Shown piece after piece: positions 6,829 through 17,761 of a stretch of DNA of 64,000 nt. A program made the position numbers and the translations under genes. The notes below the pieces were generated by a model. It was not told the DNA's origin. It worked only from the letters and a program-made list of their open reading frames with translations, and ran no database searches. This DNA comes from Bacillota bacterium (GTDB taxonomy: Bacteria > Bacillota > Clostridia > Acetivibrionales > Acetivibrionaceae): assembly GCA_023398495.1 (NCBI GenBank), contig JAEWSG010000045.1, forward strand, positions 1 to 64,000, in the 5' to 3' direction. Positions within the stretch are counted from its first letter, which is position 1. Every line of letters starts with the position of its first letter.

Positions 6829-8448
6829 TTACATCATTGGCTTTACAATATAAAGAAGTATTAAAGCAAATATTGACGTAACTGCTGTAAGAATTAAGGA
6901 AAATACAAATGCAACTCTTATTACCTTATTTTCCTCACCTAACTTATCAATTGAAGCTGCCGCATTCTGAAGCTTTGCCGGGGAAATAACACTTGCAAGT
7001 CCTCCACCAAACGCTAATGCTGCTGTTACGACTACTATACCCGTTATTCCAAGGTTCAGATCTTTAGCTGTTGTCATGGTATACTTTGCAAACATCGCTA
7101 TTGTAGATGCTTCACTTCCTGTTATAAACCCTCCAAAAAGACCAATAAAACCAACAACAAATCCATATGCTCCTTGAAACACATTTGAAGAGGCATTTGC
7201 CAGTACCTGTACCATGCTTTGAACAGTATATGTCTGCTCAGAAATACTAAAACCTGACATGTTCATTATCTCACCTATTGCAAAGAAAATTGCAGCTGAG
7301 AAAACCGGCCTAAGTGCTCTTTTCTTCCACACCAGCAAGGTTTCTTTGATTTGTGATGCCTTCGGACGAAGGAAAGGTATAGCTAATAGTACACTTACAA
7401 ATATCCAGGTATATGCATTCCATAATACCCTCGTTTTTATTACTTCTTTAGTGTCGGCAGACAGACCTGTTATAGGCATGGTCATATCTTTATACAGAAA
7501 ATTAAAAATATCCTTTGGAATATTCAAGGCTAAAATTACAACAATCAGTATTATCCATGGCATAAGAGCTTTCCAGAGAGGATATTTCTTTTCATAATCC
7601 AATTCTTCCTTTGTTAGCTTGCTTCTATCTATAACCTTTTTACCTGTAGCCTTAAGGTAAATTACCATTGCAATTATTACTGCCAAACCAGCTAAAACTC
7701 CAGTAAGAGTAACAAGATTTTCAAATCTGTTGGTGAAGAACGAAACAACACCAACTACACTGCCTGTGATGAGGCAAGGAAGCCAACCTTGCTTTATTGC
7801 ATTCCACTTACCTACTATCCACAACATACAAAAACCTATCAAAGTTGACACAACCGGCAAAAACATAAAGAATATACTTCCGATCTGTGCCAAAGTCAAT
7901 TCCGGCCCTAAATTATTCTTTGTGATAAAGCCGTTGGCAATATCATAGAAAACCACTATCGGAGCACCTAGCAGTGCGTATGTACATAACGAATCATATC
8001 CTATGGCAGGTAATGCTATTGCAACATATGTAGAATATCCCATTGCTATAAGAATTGGCGGCAGAATAGACACCGGAGTTGCACCAACTGCAACCATAAG
8101 CGTACCAAAACCAATACTGAGCATCATTATCTGAACAGCCTTGTTATCACTTGCAATAGTCTTCATAAATATAATAACTCTTTTTAAAGCACCTGTTTTC
8201 TCCATGAAAGCCATTTGAAGAAGTGAAGTTGCAACAATCAATGATACAGGAAAAGACTTTATAAATCCAGCTACTGTTGAACGAGCTATAACTTCCGGTG
8301 AAGTCTGAAAGAAAATCAAAGCAATTACCGATATAATCGCCCATCCTACAATTCCGCTTATATCTGCTGGTTTTTTCCAGATTATAAGCATAAATAAAAT
8401 TACCGCTATAGGTAATAACGTCAAAAACAGAGGCATTACTGTCCCCAT
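6829..8448 (-). CDS. lctP: L-lactate permease family transporter
   Basis: A 539-residue integral membrane protein of the LctP family, expected to co-transport lactate/glycolate with protons. About 12-14 hydrophobic segments span the whole length, starting LTLLPIAVILFMLIIW. Family-typical stretches include GFIKSFPVSLIVATSLLQM, MEKTGA, VAVGATPVSILPPILIAMGY, GAPIVVFYDI, the conserved GGFITGSEASTIAMFAKY near the end, and LASVISPAKLQNAAASI. The ATG at 8448 has GGAAGGA 9 nt upstream; the second ATG, five codons in, is also possible (GGGGAC before it). Single gene, no lactate dehydrogenase beside it, so substrate is by family only. Confidence 0.88.
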   Translation of the reverse strand: MGTVMPLFLTLLPIAVILFMLIIWKKPADISGIVGWAIISVIALIFFQTSPEVIARSTVAGFIKSFPVSLIVATSLLQMAFMEKTGALKRVIIFMKTIASDNKAVQIMMLSIGFGTLMVAVGATPVSILPPILIAMGYSTYVAIALPAIGYDSLCTYALLGAPIVVFYDIANGFITKNNLGPELTLAQIGSIFFMFLPVVSTLIGFCMLWIVGKWNAIKQGWLPCLITGSVVGVVSFFTNRFENLVTLTGVLAGLAVIIAMVIYLKATGKKVIDRSKLTKEELDYEKKYPLWKALMPWIILIVVILALNIPKDIFNFLYKDMTMPITGLSADTKEVIKTRVLWNAYTWIFVSVLLAIPFLRPKASQIKETLLVWKKRALRPVFSAAIFFAIGEIMNMSGFSISEQTYTVQSMVQVLANASSNVFQGAYGFVVGFIGLFGGFITGSEASTIAMFAKYTMTTAKDLNLGITGIVVVTAALAFGGGLASVISPAKLQNAAASIDKLGEENKVIRVAFVFSLILTAVTSIFALILLYIVKPMM

Positions 8449-8642
8449 ATCCTACCATCCTTCCGAACTATTCATATTTCAATACCTACCATACTACGAG
8501 TCCTTGACAAGTTGTATAAGGAAATTGATAACCTTAATTTTATAACACTTGGTATCTCTTTTCAATAACCATTTTACATAATTATTTTAAAATTCATGCT
8601 TTTCAAAGTCTATTTATTTCATACGCTTCTAAAATGCACCCC

Positions 8643-9332
8643 CTATTTTTTATTAAACCCTGCGTCTTCCACTGCAATAGACACACAAAAATCCGTACAT
8701 ACGGACGTACTAAGAAAAATACGGCGGTTATCTATAGCAATCCTGTCAGAAGAGGTGTCAAGTTTCTTAAAGTCCATCTGCATCCCGAGCTTAAATAATT
8801 TAGAAACTGCCTCTTTCCTTGTCCAGAACATGACCGCCTGCTTTGAATATTCTTCTGAACCTATTAATTGTGCTAAAAGCCTCTGCTCTCCCTCACTATA
8901 AAAATGTCTTACCAAGGATTCATTTAGTTCATTAATACGCTCAAGGTCAATCCCTATTTTTTTTTCTGACACTATCCCGATGCAATATGGGTAGGAATGT
9001 GTAATAGAAACACACAAATCAGGATATTGAATTATATAAGGTGCAGAATCTTCACCTTTTAATACATCTATACAGGAAAGATCAAAAAGTGTGCATCTTT
9101 GCAGCTTGTATTTGAACAATGCAGATTTTACTGCATATCTACCTGCCATCCACTGAACCCTGTTTTTCTCGTTTCTGAGCTTATCCAGATATTCGATTTC
9201 TTTCTCAGAGAGAACAGAGAGAAGGTTTAGACCCTTCTCTCCAAGTTTACTCATATCAGTAACACAAAATTCAAATCCGTGCCTTCCGCTTAATACCTCG
9301 AGCGAATTCTTGATTGTAATCTCTCTGCTCAT
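8643..9332 (-). CDS. 4'-Phosphopantetheinyl transferase, Sfp type
   Basis: A 229-residue enzyme that transfers phosphopantetheine from CoA to carrier proteins. All three family motifs are present: SITHSYPYCIGIV (about 110-122), the Mg-binding KIGIDLERI, and FWTRKEAVSKLFKLG. It overlaps the PKS stop by 4 bp (ATGA), so it is translationally coupled to that gene and is almost certainly the dedicated activator of its carrier domains. Those domains carry Thr instead of Ser at the attachment position, so the enzyme may be adapted to an unusual acceptor. Its own motifs look ordinary. Confidence 0.9.
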   Translation of the reverse strand: MSREITIKNSLEVLSGRHGFEFCVTDMSKLGEKGLNLLSVLSEKEIEYLDKLRNEKNRVQWMAGRYAVKSALFKYKLQRCTLFDLSCIDVLKGEDSAPYIIQYPDLCVSITHSYPYCIGIVSEKKIGIDLERINELNESLVRHFYSEGEQRLLAQLIGSEEYSKQAVMFWTRKEAVSKLFKLGMQMDFKKLDTSSDRIAIDNRRIFLSTSVCTDFCVSIAVEDAGFNKK

Positions 9333-12300
9333 TGATTTATACGCTTAACAATGACATTTTTAGCGTAGTAGTTTACTTCGCCTTTTTCATTATATAATAT
9401 AACATCATATAACTTTTCATCGTCATTGTCTTTTATAAGTTTTGCGTATGACTTAAACAGACCCTTCTCCCTTGGAACCTTTACAACACCGAATTCACCT
9501 ATTTTCCAGGGTAAGTAAACCCTGTCGGTTACAACAGATGAATGAACCCCACATGATTGCATCAATGTATCTGTAAAAGCAGGATTTATAAGTAAATTTT
9601 CCAAGTCATACTTTTTGTTTGTAATTTGTTCCTCGGATAAGGCCACTGTCAATACCGCACCCTTTTGATTGTACTTGAATTTATTGATTTTTGCTGACTT
9701 TTCATCAATAAACAAGGTGCCTAACTGTATTGCATTTTTGTGTTCCTTCCCTAGGTTCATAAGGGAATCATACAGGCTATGATCTTCCATGTCATTGGTT
9801 TCAATGCTTTTACACTCATTTAAGTACTCGTACTCTCCGATTATTGAGGAAATCAACATGGAGTTTAATTCAACCATTTTGCCTTTTCCTACTTTAGGCG
9901 TAAAATAATTGCATAACACAGCTTCGATACAATCATCGGTGGACAGTGCTTTTATCTTTGCTATTATTTCCTGCGGCTTTTCATTGAAAAGCTTTAAGGG
10001 ATTGCTAATTTCAATATTTTTATAGCAGTACATCTCTTTCCTACCATAAATAAGGCTATGGATCTGTGCTACAATTTCCAAACAACCGACAATGGGCATC
10101 AGAGGAGTTGTTCCAAGTCTGTGGTGTTCAATTATAGGGTCTGTCTTAACTGAAAGTACCTTATATACTTTTTCAATTTCTCCGCCTTTTTTGCTTACCC
10201 AGTCAATGAGCGGCACCTTATTCTTTATACCATGCCATTTTTCTGAGCCTGCTAATATGCCAAGACCTTTGCTTATTACTATTTCAGCCCGGTTCAATTT
10301 ACTTGTCAGAATATTTAAAAACTCATTTACACCTCTTTCAGGCTCAATTAAGTGTAGCCCCATTTCTTCAGAGTTTTCTTTAACAAATTCATTTCTCCAA
10401 GCCATACCCATATCCTTCCATCCAGACCACGAGATGCTCAATGCTCTAATGCCTTTGTGCTGTGACTGTACCATTGACATAAAACTACTTATAAAGTTGT
10501 TTGCAGAACAATAATCCAATTGAGCCTCGTTTCCAAACCTGCCGGATATGGATGAAAAGCCGATTAAGACCTTTAACTCCTTCTTGTCTGCTAAATGGTA
10601 CAAATTACACAAGCCATTTGCTTTAACCGAAAAGATTTCCTCAAACTCTTGTATTGTTTTCTGTTTTAATAATCTGCTCTTTTCGATTCCTGCCGCATGA
10701 ACAATAACATTTGCAGGCCCATATGTCTTTACAGCCTCTGTATAAGCAGCTTTTAGTGCTTTATAATCTACAACATCACAACTATAGTAACTTGCATCAC
10801 TTCCGTTTTTTCGTACTTCGCTAAGGAGCCTGTAAACTGAAATGGCCTTTATAAGTTTTGAATACTCATTTTGAACCTCTGCTGGTGTCGCTTTTTTTCC
10901 TTCTTTTTTTAACTGTTCAAATATCTCAACCTTTTTTTGCTCAATGGAGACTTCGTCAAGGTTTGATAGTTCTGCAATATCAGAAGGAATAGGTGTTCTG
11001 CCAAGTATTGTAAACTTCCCTTTTATTCTCTTTGAAATACCGAGAACAATTTCTGCGGTTATGCCATTTCCTCCACCTGTGATTATAAAATGGTTTGAAT
11101 CCAGATTTCCAACAGGTACCAATTCCAGCCTGTCTAAATTCTCCAGTTTCAGAGTTATTCTTTTGCTTCCGTCATATCCTATCTCATAGTAGCTAAATTC
11201 TTCCTCTAACTCTTCCTTAATCCTGTCTAACATTTTGTCATCAAATTCAGTTTTCTCTAAAGCTCTCAGATCAACGATTTTTATGCTGGACTTACCAAAC
11301 TCTTTCCTCAATCCTTTATAGAACCCACATAGTGCACCATAAAAAGGATCAAATTTTAAATTCTCCTTCTGTGCATACCCCAAGCATCCATCCATAGATA
11401 CTGCACATAATATTCTCAATGCGGGATTGGGTATAATTCTAATAATATTTTTATAAAATACAAATCTCAATAAACTGTTTAACGATCTCATATCCTTTTC
11501 ATTATCAACCGATAAGCTTTCAAGTTCAAAGGATTTTCCCAGGTTACTAACATCAAGTATAACCTCGATATCCTTTAATTCACCTGTTAAACTCGAAATT
11601 CTGTTTTCCTGTTCATCCCACTCTAAGGAATAATCAAATACAAACTCACGTACACTTCCTGATATCTTATTTAAATACTCATATGTCTTTTTAACTGTTT
11701 CGTGGTTATCACCTATGACTATAATACTTTTATCCTTGAGTTCAAAATCCTTATTACCTAATTTCTCTTCAACAGCTATAGGGTACTGTAGACTCAACTC
11801 TCTCTCAAACTCGTTTTCTTCATTCCCTCTATTCTCATCGCTGTTCATACCCGGCAAAGCAAACTGGTCCTCAACAACAATATTATTTTGCTCATGCGTG
11901 TTCTTGTTGGCATCTGACCCTATTACAAACTTCTCTTTAAGAACATTAATTATAGATTTTATGGTTTTAAATTCTGAAGGGTTTAAATTTGCACTTGCGT
12001 CAATATTGAATTTTACAACCAGTTCTGAGAGAATAGTTGCCTGCTTGATAGTATCAACACCTAAGTCGGCTTCAAGTTCCATATCCTCTTCCAGCATTTC
12101 AACAGGGTATTGGGTTATTTCAGAAATCACCTCTAACACACCGTCTTTTACTGAACCGCCTTTATTTGCAATTGGTCTTTCTTTTAAGTCATCACTTTTT
12201 TCAGCTTTAATTTCAACCCGGTCATCAACATGGGCATGCTGAATTAGATTGCTTTTTTGATTAACCAGATCAATTAATGCACCTATTGTGCGGTACTTTG

Positions 12301-15300
12301 AGATATTTTCTGTACCTTCCACATCAAATTTGTACCTGTCATTTAAGATAGAAAAGATAGTGGCTTGCTTAACTGTATCAATCCCTAGATCTGCTTCCAT
12401 TTCCATACCCTCTTCCAGCATTTCAACAGGGTATAAAGTAATTTCAGAAATCAGCTTTAGAATTTCCTCTTCATGATTATGTACTGACGCTTTATTTTCA
12501 TTCTCACAGTTACATGATGAAGCAATATTCTTTACTTCTTCGAATACTGGCAGTTTTGACAAGCTACCATTATTTAATACCAATTCAACTATTTGTCCGA
12601 TTGTTGTATAATGTGAGAGCCCTTGTCCTTCAGGAAGCTCAAGGCTGAAACGGTCTGCAAGCATTGAAAAAACAGTAGCCTGTTTAACTGTATCTATTCC
12701 AAGATCAGCTTCCATTTCCATTGACAACTCAAGCATATCTTTTGGATACTGGGTAACATTGGAATAAACAGACAAAACTTCATCAATTATTGCCTGAGGA
12801 TCTCTTACAGAAGCTGTCTCCAATTTAGCTTGTGCTGGGCTTGCTTCATTTATTGAATTATAATGTAGTGAAGATATTGTTTTATCATGAGCGTTTTCAA
12901 CAACCGCTAAAGTTTCATGATTTTCTGTTTCTAAGCTATGTAATGCATTACTATCTTCAGCAACCAATATTCTTCCATAACTCTTAAGCTCAGCATTTTG
13001 CGATGAAATCTTTTTAATCCAATTGCTATAGGTATTCTTATCGACAATTCTTTCATCTCCGTTTGCTATTCTCTGCATCAGATGGTAATTGCCTTGTCCT
13101 CCAAAGGCAGAAACAGCCCTTAAAACAAACTCAAAAGCATATGCTCCACCCGTAGATAAATTAAGGCCTTCAAGTTCCGGATCAGGTTCTTTATAATTTA
13201 CAACCGGAGGTATTTTCTGGTACTGCAATGCTTTTGCACACACAGCCTCATCTATAGATGCTCCCAATATATGACCTATCATTCCCTTGGTATTAATTAC
13301 TTTTATTTGTCTGAAATTTTCTTTAAATGCACTTTCCAAGGAGGCCTTTTCCATGTATGAACAACCCGGTTTGTGTGAATAGGTCTCATGGGAACAATAC
13401 ACCAGCTTTGAACTCATATCACTTCTATTGAGGTTATACTCTCTTTCCATTTTCGACATAAATCTATCCAATTCAACACAGTGCTTGTTGGTATCAATCT
13501 TTGTTTGATGCCCGGCTGCATTAAATATATGGGTTCCGAGAATACGGCATATCCCGTTCATGCCTCTATTTAAAACGTCTTCCTCTTTTTCAATTATAAG
13601 ACCCGTAGCTCCGGAACCGAGAATCATACCACTTCTGCGGTTATCAAACGGAACAGCAGCTTCAAATAAACTATCCGACTCTGTTAATGCACCGATGCTT
13701 GAAAATCCTGCACCAAACCATGGAAGCAGATTTTTATTACTAGGTATATCAGCACCTATAACAATCATCCTGCGTGCATGACCTGATCTTATCATATCCT
13801 CTGCAACAGTTACAGAACTTGCAATGGAAGAACAAGCAGCATTGATATACATATTAGGTCCTGATGCTCCTATCAATTGTGCCAGCCTTGTATTTGCCTG
13901 GGAAGCTAATAGTGACATGAAATTGTGATTGAATTCATATATTTCTGATTCACCGGGATTGGCTGAAAGCCTTGAATAATATAAAGCAAACCAATCACCA
14001 AGAATCTTTTTGGTATCTTCATCACTTACCTTTGAAATTATAGCCTCAAAGAAGTTTAAGATATCTGTTCTTGTACCTGAACCATATTTATATGCTGTAA
14101 ACTTTGACACCTCAGCAATTACCGATTCAAGCGGAAATAGACCATTTGCAAAAATTATTCCGGTATCCTCCTGCATTTCTTCAGGTAATACAAGCCTACC
14201 CGGCAATAACGAACCCGATGAGACTTTCCTATATTCTCTGACAAGTGGAATACCTGCATCCCTCAATGCTTCATAACCAGCAGCAACACCTGCACATACT
14301 GTCTGAGTCATTTGATTTAAAAGCTTTTCGTCAGTTAGATAGTCATTTACCATGTCCACCTTTCCAAATTTGCTCATAAAATGAATGACCTCGTTTAGTG
14401 ATGCGATTTTTTTAAAGACAGTTTCCTTCTCGGTTTTAAGAAGCCTGGTTATATTCAAATCAAATATACTTTGTGCTTCTTCCTTTGTAAGTAACTCGAT
14501 TAAATTCTTACCCTCAAATATCAAGTCGAAATTATTCTCCGAAAAAGCTTTTTTGAAAGTCCCTGGAAGACCCACCGATACACCACTGTAAACAAGACTT
14601 TCTTTACTTATGGATACCTTGTTCATGGGTCCGCTATCTTGCATATCAACTCTCATAAATCCGGCATTTCCATGATTACCTGCTGTAACTTCAACACCGT
14701 GATTAAGGTTGCTAGCAGCATATAGGTCAGATGTTTGAGCATCTACTTTATAGACAACAGTCTTAATATTTTCCTTTTGTAAACCAAGAACACGGTCTGA
14801 AGGTACAAAAGAAACCTCAACTCCATGGGCAAAAAGAGCTGCCATGGCCTGTTTAAAGCCTTCCACCGAACATTTATTTTTGCTGTTTACATTAACAATC
14901 TTAATATCCTTATCTGAAAGAATTGTTTTGGTTAAAGATGTTAATACATTTGAGGGACCTACCTCTATAAACACTCTGACTCCCTCATTATAAAGCTTAA
15001 GTACTGAGTCTTCGAACCTTACAGGTGATAAAATCTGATTTTTTAATAATCCAGGCATTTTATCAGAGCAAGCTTTTATATTGTTATAAAAATCCGACGT
15101 ATGGCATGCCATAACTTTGCATTTTGGTTGGTTGAACTTTATATCTTTTATTTTATCACTAAATGATTTTGCTGCTTTTGCTACAACATCTGTATGGAAA
15201 GCGTGTGAAACATTTAGTTGGATATGCTTGTAACCCTTCTCACTTAAAAATTCCACAAACCTTTCTATATCCTCACTAGTTCCTCCCACAACAGTCTGTT

Positions 15301-17596
15301 CAGGAGAATTTACGTTTGCTATATAAACTTTACAACCGATGGTTTTAATAATTTCCTCAACCTTATCAGCCTTTTCCTTTACACTTATCATCTTTCCACG
15401 GTCTTTTATGTCAATTTTGTCAAATGAGAGACCTCTTTCGCCAATAAGATTCACTGCCGACTTAAGGTCTATCATATCTGCAGCACAAAGAGAAATTATT
15501 TCCCCTAAGCTGTGTCCTATCATATAGTCAGCCTTTATCCCCGATTCGCATAAAAGTTTATAAACAGCCATATTGCTTATAAACATAGCTGGGTGAGTGT
15601 TTTTGGTATCCTTGAGAGTTTCTTTCAATTGCCCTTCATTTTCACCAAATATCAGCGGCATTATCGAACTATTATATTTTGCCTTCCATAAGGCATCTGT
15701 CTTCATGTAGAAAGACTTGACAGATGCATAGGTCTCATAAAGTTCCTTCAACATATTAGGATACTGAGATGCCTGTCCGGGAAACATTAATGCAATTTGA
15801 GAGGAACCAACTTTTGGCCCTTTCCCTAAGTAAATTCCCTTTAGGTTCAATAAATTTATCTCATCTAACTTTTCTTCTCGAATATACTGTTCCAAAAACT
15901 GATACTTGTCCTTTAACTTGTCCATTGAAGCTGCACAAACAGCTACACGCCACTCTTTATCGCAACTTGCCGATAAATTATTCATATATACTGCCTTTTC
16001 AAAAGAAACCTCACAATTATCTTCAATAAACAATTTATAAGCCATTGTCAGCTCTTCTATGGAATCACCTGAAAAGAAAACTACATCATCCTTTTCCTCA
16101 TCACACAGTTTCACATCGTCCTTCTTATTGCTAACATTAAAGCTATATGACTTTTGTAAAAATTCAGGTCTGAATTCTTCAACACAAACATGGCAATCTG
16201 CTCCACCGAAACCATATGCACTAACATTAGCCCTTCTTGGATGCAATGGGTTTTCAGCCCACTTCCTATTTTCACTAAGTACATAAAACGGAGAGCCTTC
16301 AAGTTGAAGCTTAGGATTTACTTCCTTTATATTGGCGGTTGCAGGTAATATCTTGTTAGTCAACGCAAGACTAGCTTTTATAAAACCTGCGATTCCTGCA
16401 GCATTCCTCAAATGTCCTATATTGGATTTTATTGATCCTATACCGCAGTAATTTGTTTTTTGAGCCCCAAGACCTGAAAAAGCATTTTTTAGTGCTGCCA
16501 CTTCAACCACATCACCAACAATGGTTCCGGTTCCATGAGCTTCAATCATCTCAATTGTGTCAACCGAATAACCTGCCATTTTACATGCACTCTGTATAGT
16601 TCTGACCTGGCCTTCTTCACTTGGAGCTGCAATATATTTGCCTTTACCATCACTTTTCACACCGTATCCGGAAATTACAGAATAAATGAAATCTCCATCT
16701 TTTATGGCATCCGATAGCCTCTTTAGAACAGCTATACCGCCCCCAAGTCCCATTACAAATCCATTTGCCCTAATATCAAAAGGATATTCCCCGTCGGGAG
16801 ATAATGCATTTATTGCAGAGAATGCAGCAAGTCCCACTTCTGAGATTGTTTGCTCCAGACCACCTGTAATAACAGCATCATACTCATGATTTAAAAGTCC
16901 TGTACAACTGTCACAAATAGCAATTAGTGAAGATGCACAAGCACCGTCTAATACATATGAAGGTCCCCAAAAATCAAAGATGTTGGATATTCTCGAAGGT
17001 GTAATATTCTGTAAAAATCCCGTTGTAGTGTCCTCTGTTAAGGGTTGTGTATTCTTTAGAGTTTCATCTGAAACATCTTTTAAAACCTGATCTATCTGTG
17101 GAAAAGTACCGTTATTAATCATCGGATGATTACGGATTTGGCTCTCCACTCTCTTATAAAAAGTTCTTCTCACTACATTTTCAAATTTTTCCCCCGGAGC
17201 CCCGTTGGATAAAATAACCGCAGTACTCTCCTTTGGCAGATTGCTCTTTAACTGATCCATAACCTGATCAACGCAGAATACAGTAACTTTTTGGTTAGTA
17301 TCCATATATGCAGCAATAGCCGGCGGTATTTTATATTTCCTGCTCAGATTCGTAAAATCAAAATCATCAGGTATTGCTGCAATTTTTGTGTAAGTCTTAT
17401 CATTTTTGTATTGCTTTCCAAACATATCCGGTCTGTAAAACAGTGATTTATCTAAAAAACTATCTGGTATTTCTTTTATTGAAACCTTTTTATGTAAAAT
17501 ATTATCCCATAACATTTTTGTATTAACAGCATCAGGCATAAGGCATCCCATCGCTACTACTGCAATTCTTTCCGCAGAATAATTATATTTGCTCAT
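9329..17596 (-). CDS. Multidomain polyketide synthase KS-AT-KS-ACP-ACP-ACP-KR-DH
   Basis: A 2755-residue type I PKS with PUFA-synthase/enediyne-PKS flavour. Domains (approximate residues): KS1 8-480 with DGACASS Cys220, EAHGTGT His354 and SNIGH His395; AT 600-930 with GHSLGE Ser696 and an HAFH motif, which in modular PKSs goes with malonyl-CoA; a second KS 1000-1510 with NAACSS Cys1255, a His in SHETYSH and IGHILGA; three ACPs at about 1600-1890, each with D-T in the attachment motif (Thr1636, 1741, 1849) instead of D-S; KR 2030-2450 with TGGGNG and Tyr2362; DH 2480-2755 with a His in EHHRLG and the NPAFTDTLMQ Asp. No ER or thioesterase. GGAGG precedes ATG 17596. By domain logic it makes a partly reduced, unsaturated chain, probably iteratively; the product is unknown. 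Confidence 0.9.
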   Translation of the reverse strand: MSKYNYSAERIAVVAMGCLMPDAVNTKMLWDNILHKKVSIKEIPDSFLDKSLFYRPDMFGKQYKNDKTYTKIAAIPDDFDFTNLSRKYKIPPAIAAYMDTNQKVTVFCVDQVMDQLKSNLPKESTAVILSNGAPGEKFENVVRRTFYKRVESQIRNHPMINNGTFPQIDQVLKDVSDETLKNTQPLTEDTTTGFLQNITPSRISNIFDFWGPSYVLDGACASSLIAICDSCTGLLNHEYDAVITGGLEQTISEVGLAAFSAINALSPDGEYPFDIRANGFVMGLGGGIAVLKRLSDAIKDGDFIYSVISGYGVKSDGKGKYIAAPSEEGQVRTIQSACKMAGYSVDTIEMIEAHGTGTIVGDVVEVAALKNAFSGLGAQKTNYCGIGSIKSNIGHLRNAAGIAGFIKASLALTNKILPATANIKEVNPKLQLEGSPFYVLSENRKWAENPLHPRRANVSAYGFGGADCHVCVEEFRPEFLQKSYSFNVSNKKDDVKLCDEEKDDVVFFSGDSIEELTMAYKLFIEDNCEVSFEKAVYMNNLSASCDKEWRVAVCAASMDKLKDKYQFLEQYIREEKLDEINLLNLKGIYLGKGPKVGSSQIALMFPGQASQYPNMLKELYETYASVKSFYMKTDALWKAKYNSSIMPLIFGENEGQLKETLKDTKNTHPAMFISNMAVYKLLCESGIKADYMIGHSLGEIISLCAADMIDLKSAVNLIGERGLSFDKIDIKDRGKMISVKEKADKVEEIIKTIGCKVYIANVNSPEQTVVGGTSEDIERFVEFLSEKGYKHIQLNVSHAFHTDVVAKAAKSFSDKIKDIKFNQPKCKVMACHTSDFYNNIKACSDKMPGLLKNQILSPVRFEDSVLKLYNEGVRVFIEVGPSNVLTSLTKTILSDKDIKIVNVNSKNKCSVEGFKQAMAALFAHGVEVSFVPSDRVLGLQKENIKTVVYKVDAQTSDLYAASNLNHGVEVTAGNHGNAGFMRVDMQDSGPMNKVSISKESLVYSGVSVGLPGTFKKAFSENNFDLIFEGKNLIELLTKEEAQSIFDLNITRLLKTEKETVFKKIASLNEVIHFMSKFGKVDMVNDYLTDEKLLNQMTQTVCAGVAAGYEALRDAGIPLVREYRKVSSGSLLPGRLVLPEEMQEDTGIIFANGLFPLESVIAEVSKFTAYKYGSGTRTDILNFFEAIISKVSDEDTKKILGDWFALYYSRLSANPGESEIYEFNHNFMSLLASQANTRLAQLIGASGPNMYINAACSSIASSVTVAEDMIRSGHARRMIVIGADIPSNKNLLPWFGAGFSSIGALTESDSLFEAAVPFDNRRSGMILGSGATGLIIEKEEDVLNRGMNGICRILGTHIFNAAGHQTKIDTNKHCVELDRFMSKMEREYNLNRSDMSSKLVYCSHETYSHKPGCSYMEKASLESAFKENFRQIKVINTKGMIGHILGASIDEAVCAKALQYQKIPPVVNYKEPDPELEGLNLSTGGAYAFEFVLRAVSAFGGQGNYHLMQRIANGDERIVDKNTYSNWIKKISSQNAELKSYGRILVAEDSNALHSLETENHETLAVVENAHDKTISSLHYNSINEASPAQAKLETASVRDPQAIIDEVLSVYSNVTQYPKDMLELSMEMEADLGIDTVKQATVFSMLADRFSLELPEGQGLSHYTTIGQIVELVLNNGSLSKLPVFEEVKNIASSCNCENENKASVHNHEEEILKLISEITLYPVEMLEEGMEMEADLGIDTVKQATIFSILNDRYKFDVEGTENISKYRTIGALIDLVNQKSNLIQHAHVDDRVEIKAEKSDDLKERPIANKGGSVKDGVLEVISEITQYPVEMLEEDMELEADLGVDTIKQATILSELVVKFNIDASANLNPSEFKTIKSIINVLKEKFVIGSDANKNTHEQNNIVVEDQFALPGMNSDENRGNEENEFERELSLQYPIAVEEKLGNKDFELKDKSIIVIGDNHETVKKTYEYLNKISGSVREFVFDYSLEWDEQENRISSLTGELKDIEVILDVSNLGKSFELESLSVDNEKDMRSLNSLLRFVFYKNIIRIIPNPALRILCAVSMDGCLGYAQKENLKFDPFYGALCGFYKGLRKEFGKSSIKIVDLRALEKTEFDDKMLDRIKEELEEEFSYYEIGYDGSKRITLKLENLDRLELVPVGNLDSNHFIITGGGNGITAEIVLGISKRIKGKFTILGRTPIPSDIAELSNLDEVSIEQKKVEIFEQLKKEGKKATPAEVQNEYSKLIKAISVYRLLSEVRKNGSDASYYSCDVVDYKALKAAYTEAVKTYGPANVIVHAAGIEKSRLLKQKTIQEFEEIFSVKANGLCNLYHLADKKELKVLIGFSSISGRFGNEAQLDYCSANNFISSFMSMVQSQHKGIRALSISWSGWKDMGMAWRNEFVKENSEEMGLHLIEPERGVNEFLNILTSKLNRAEIVISKGLGILAGSEKWHGIKNKVPLIDWVSKKGGEIEKVYKVLSVKTDPIIEHHRLGTTPLMPIVGCLEIVAQIHSLIYGRKEMYCYKNIEISNPLKLFNEKPQEIIAKIKALSTDDCIEAVLCNYFTPKVGKGKMVELNSMLISSIIGEYEYLNECKSIETNDMEDHSLYDSLMNLGKEHKNAIQLGTLFIDEKSAKINKFKYNQKGAVLTVALSEEQITNKKYDLENLLINPAFTDTLMQSCGVHSSVVTDRVYLPWKIGEFGVVKVPREKGLFKSYAKLIKDNDDEKLYDVILYNEKGEVNYYAKNVIVKRINQ

Positions 17597-17761
17597 TAAT
17601 ATTACCTCCAACCTATAAAATAAAAATCAAGTTATATCAGGATTTGATGTTTTTAGTTTCATAAGCCTCTCTTTATATAGCCCTACTACCCTTAATATCA
17701 TAATTTTTACATATCGTACATTTTTACACATCATACATTTTTAAACTCTTCCAGCTATTCC

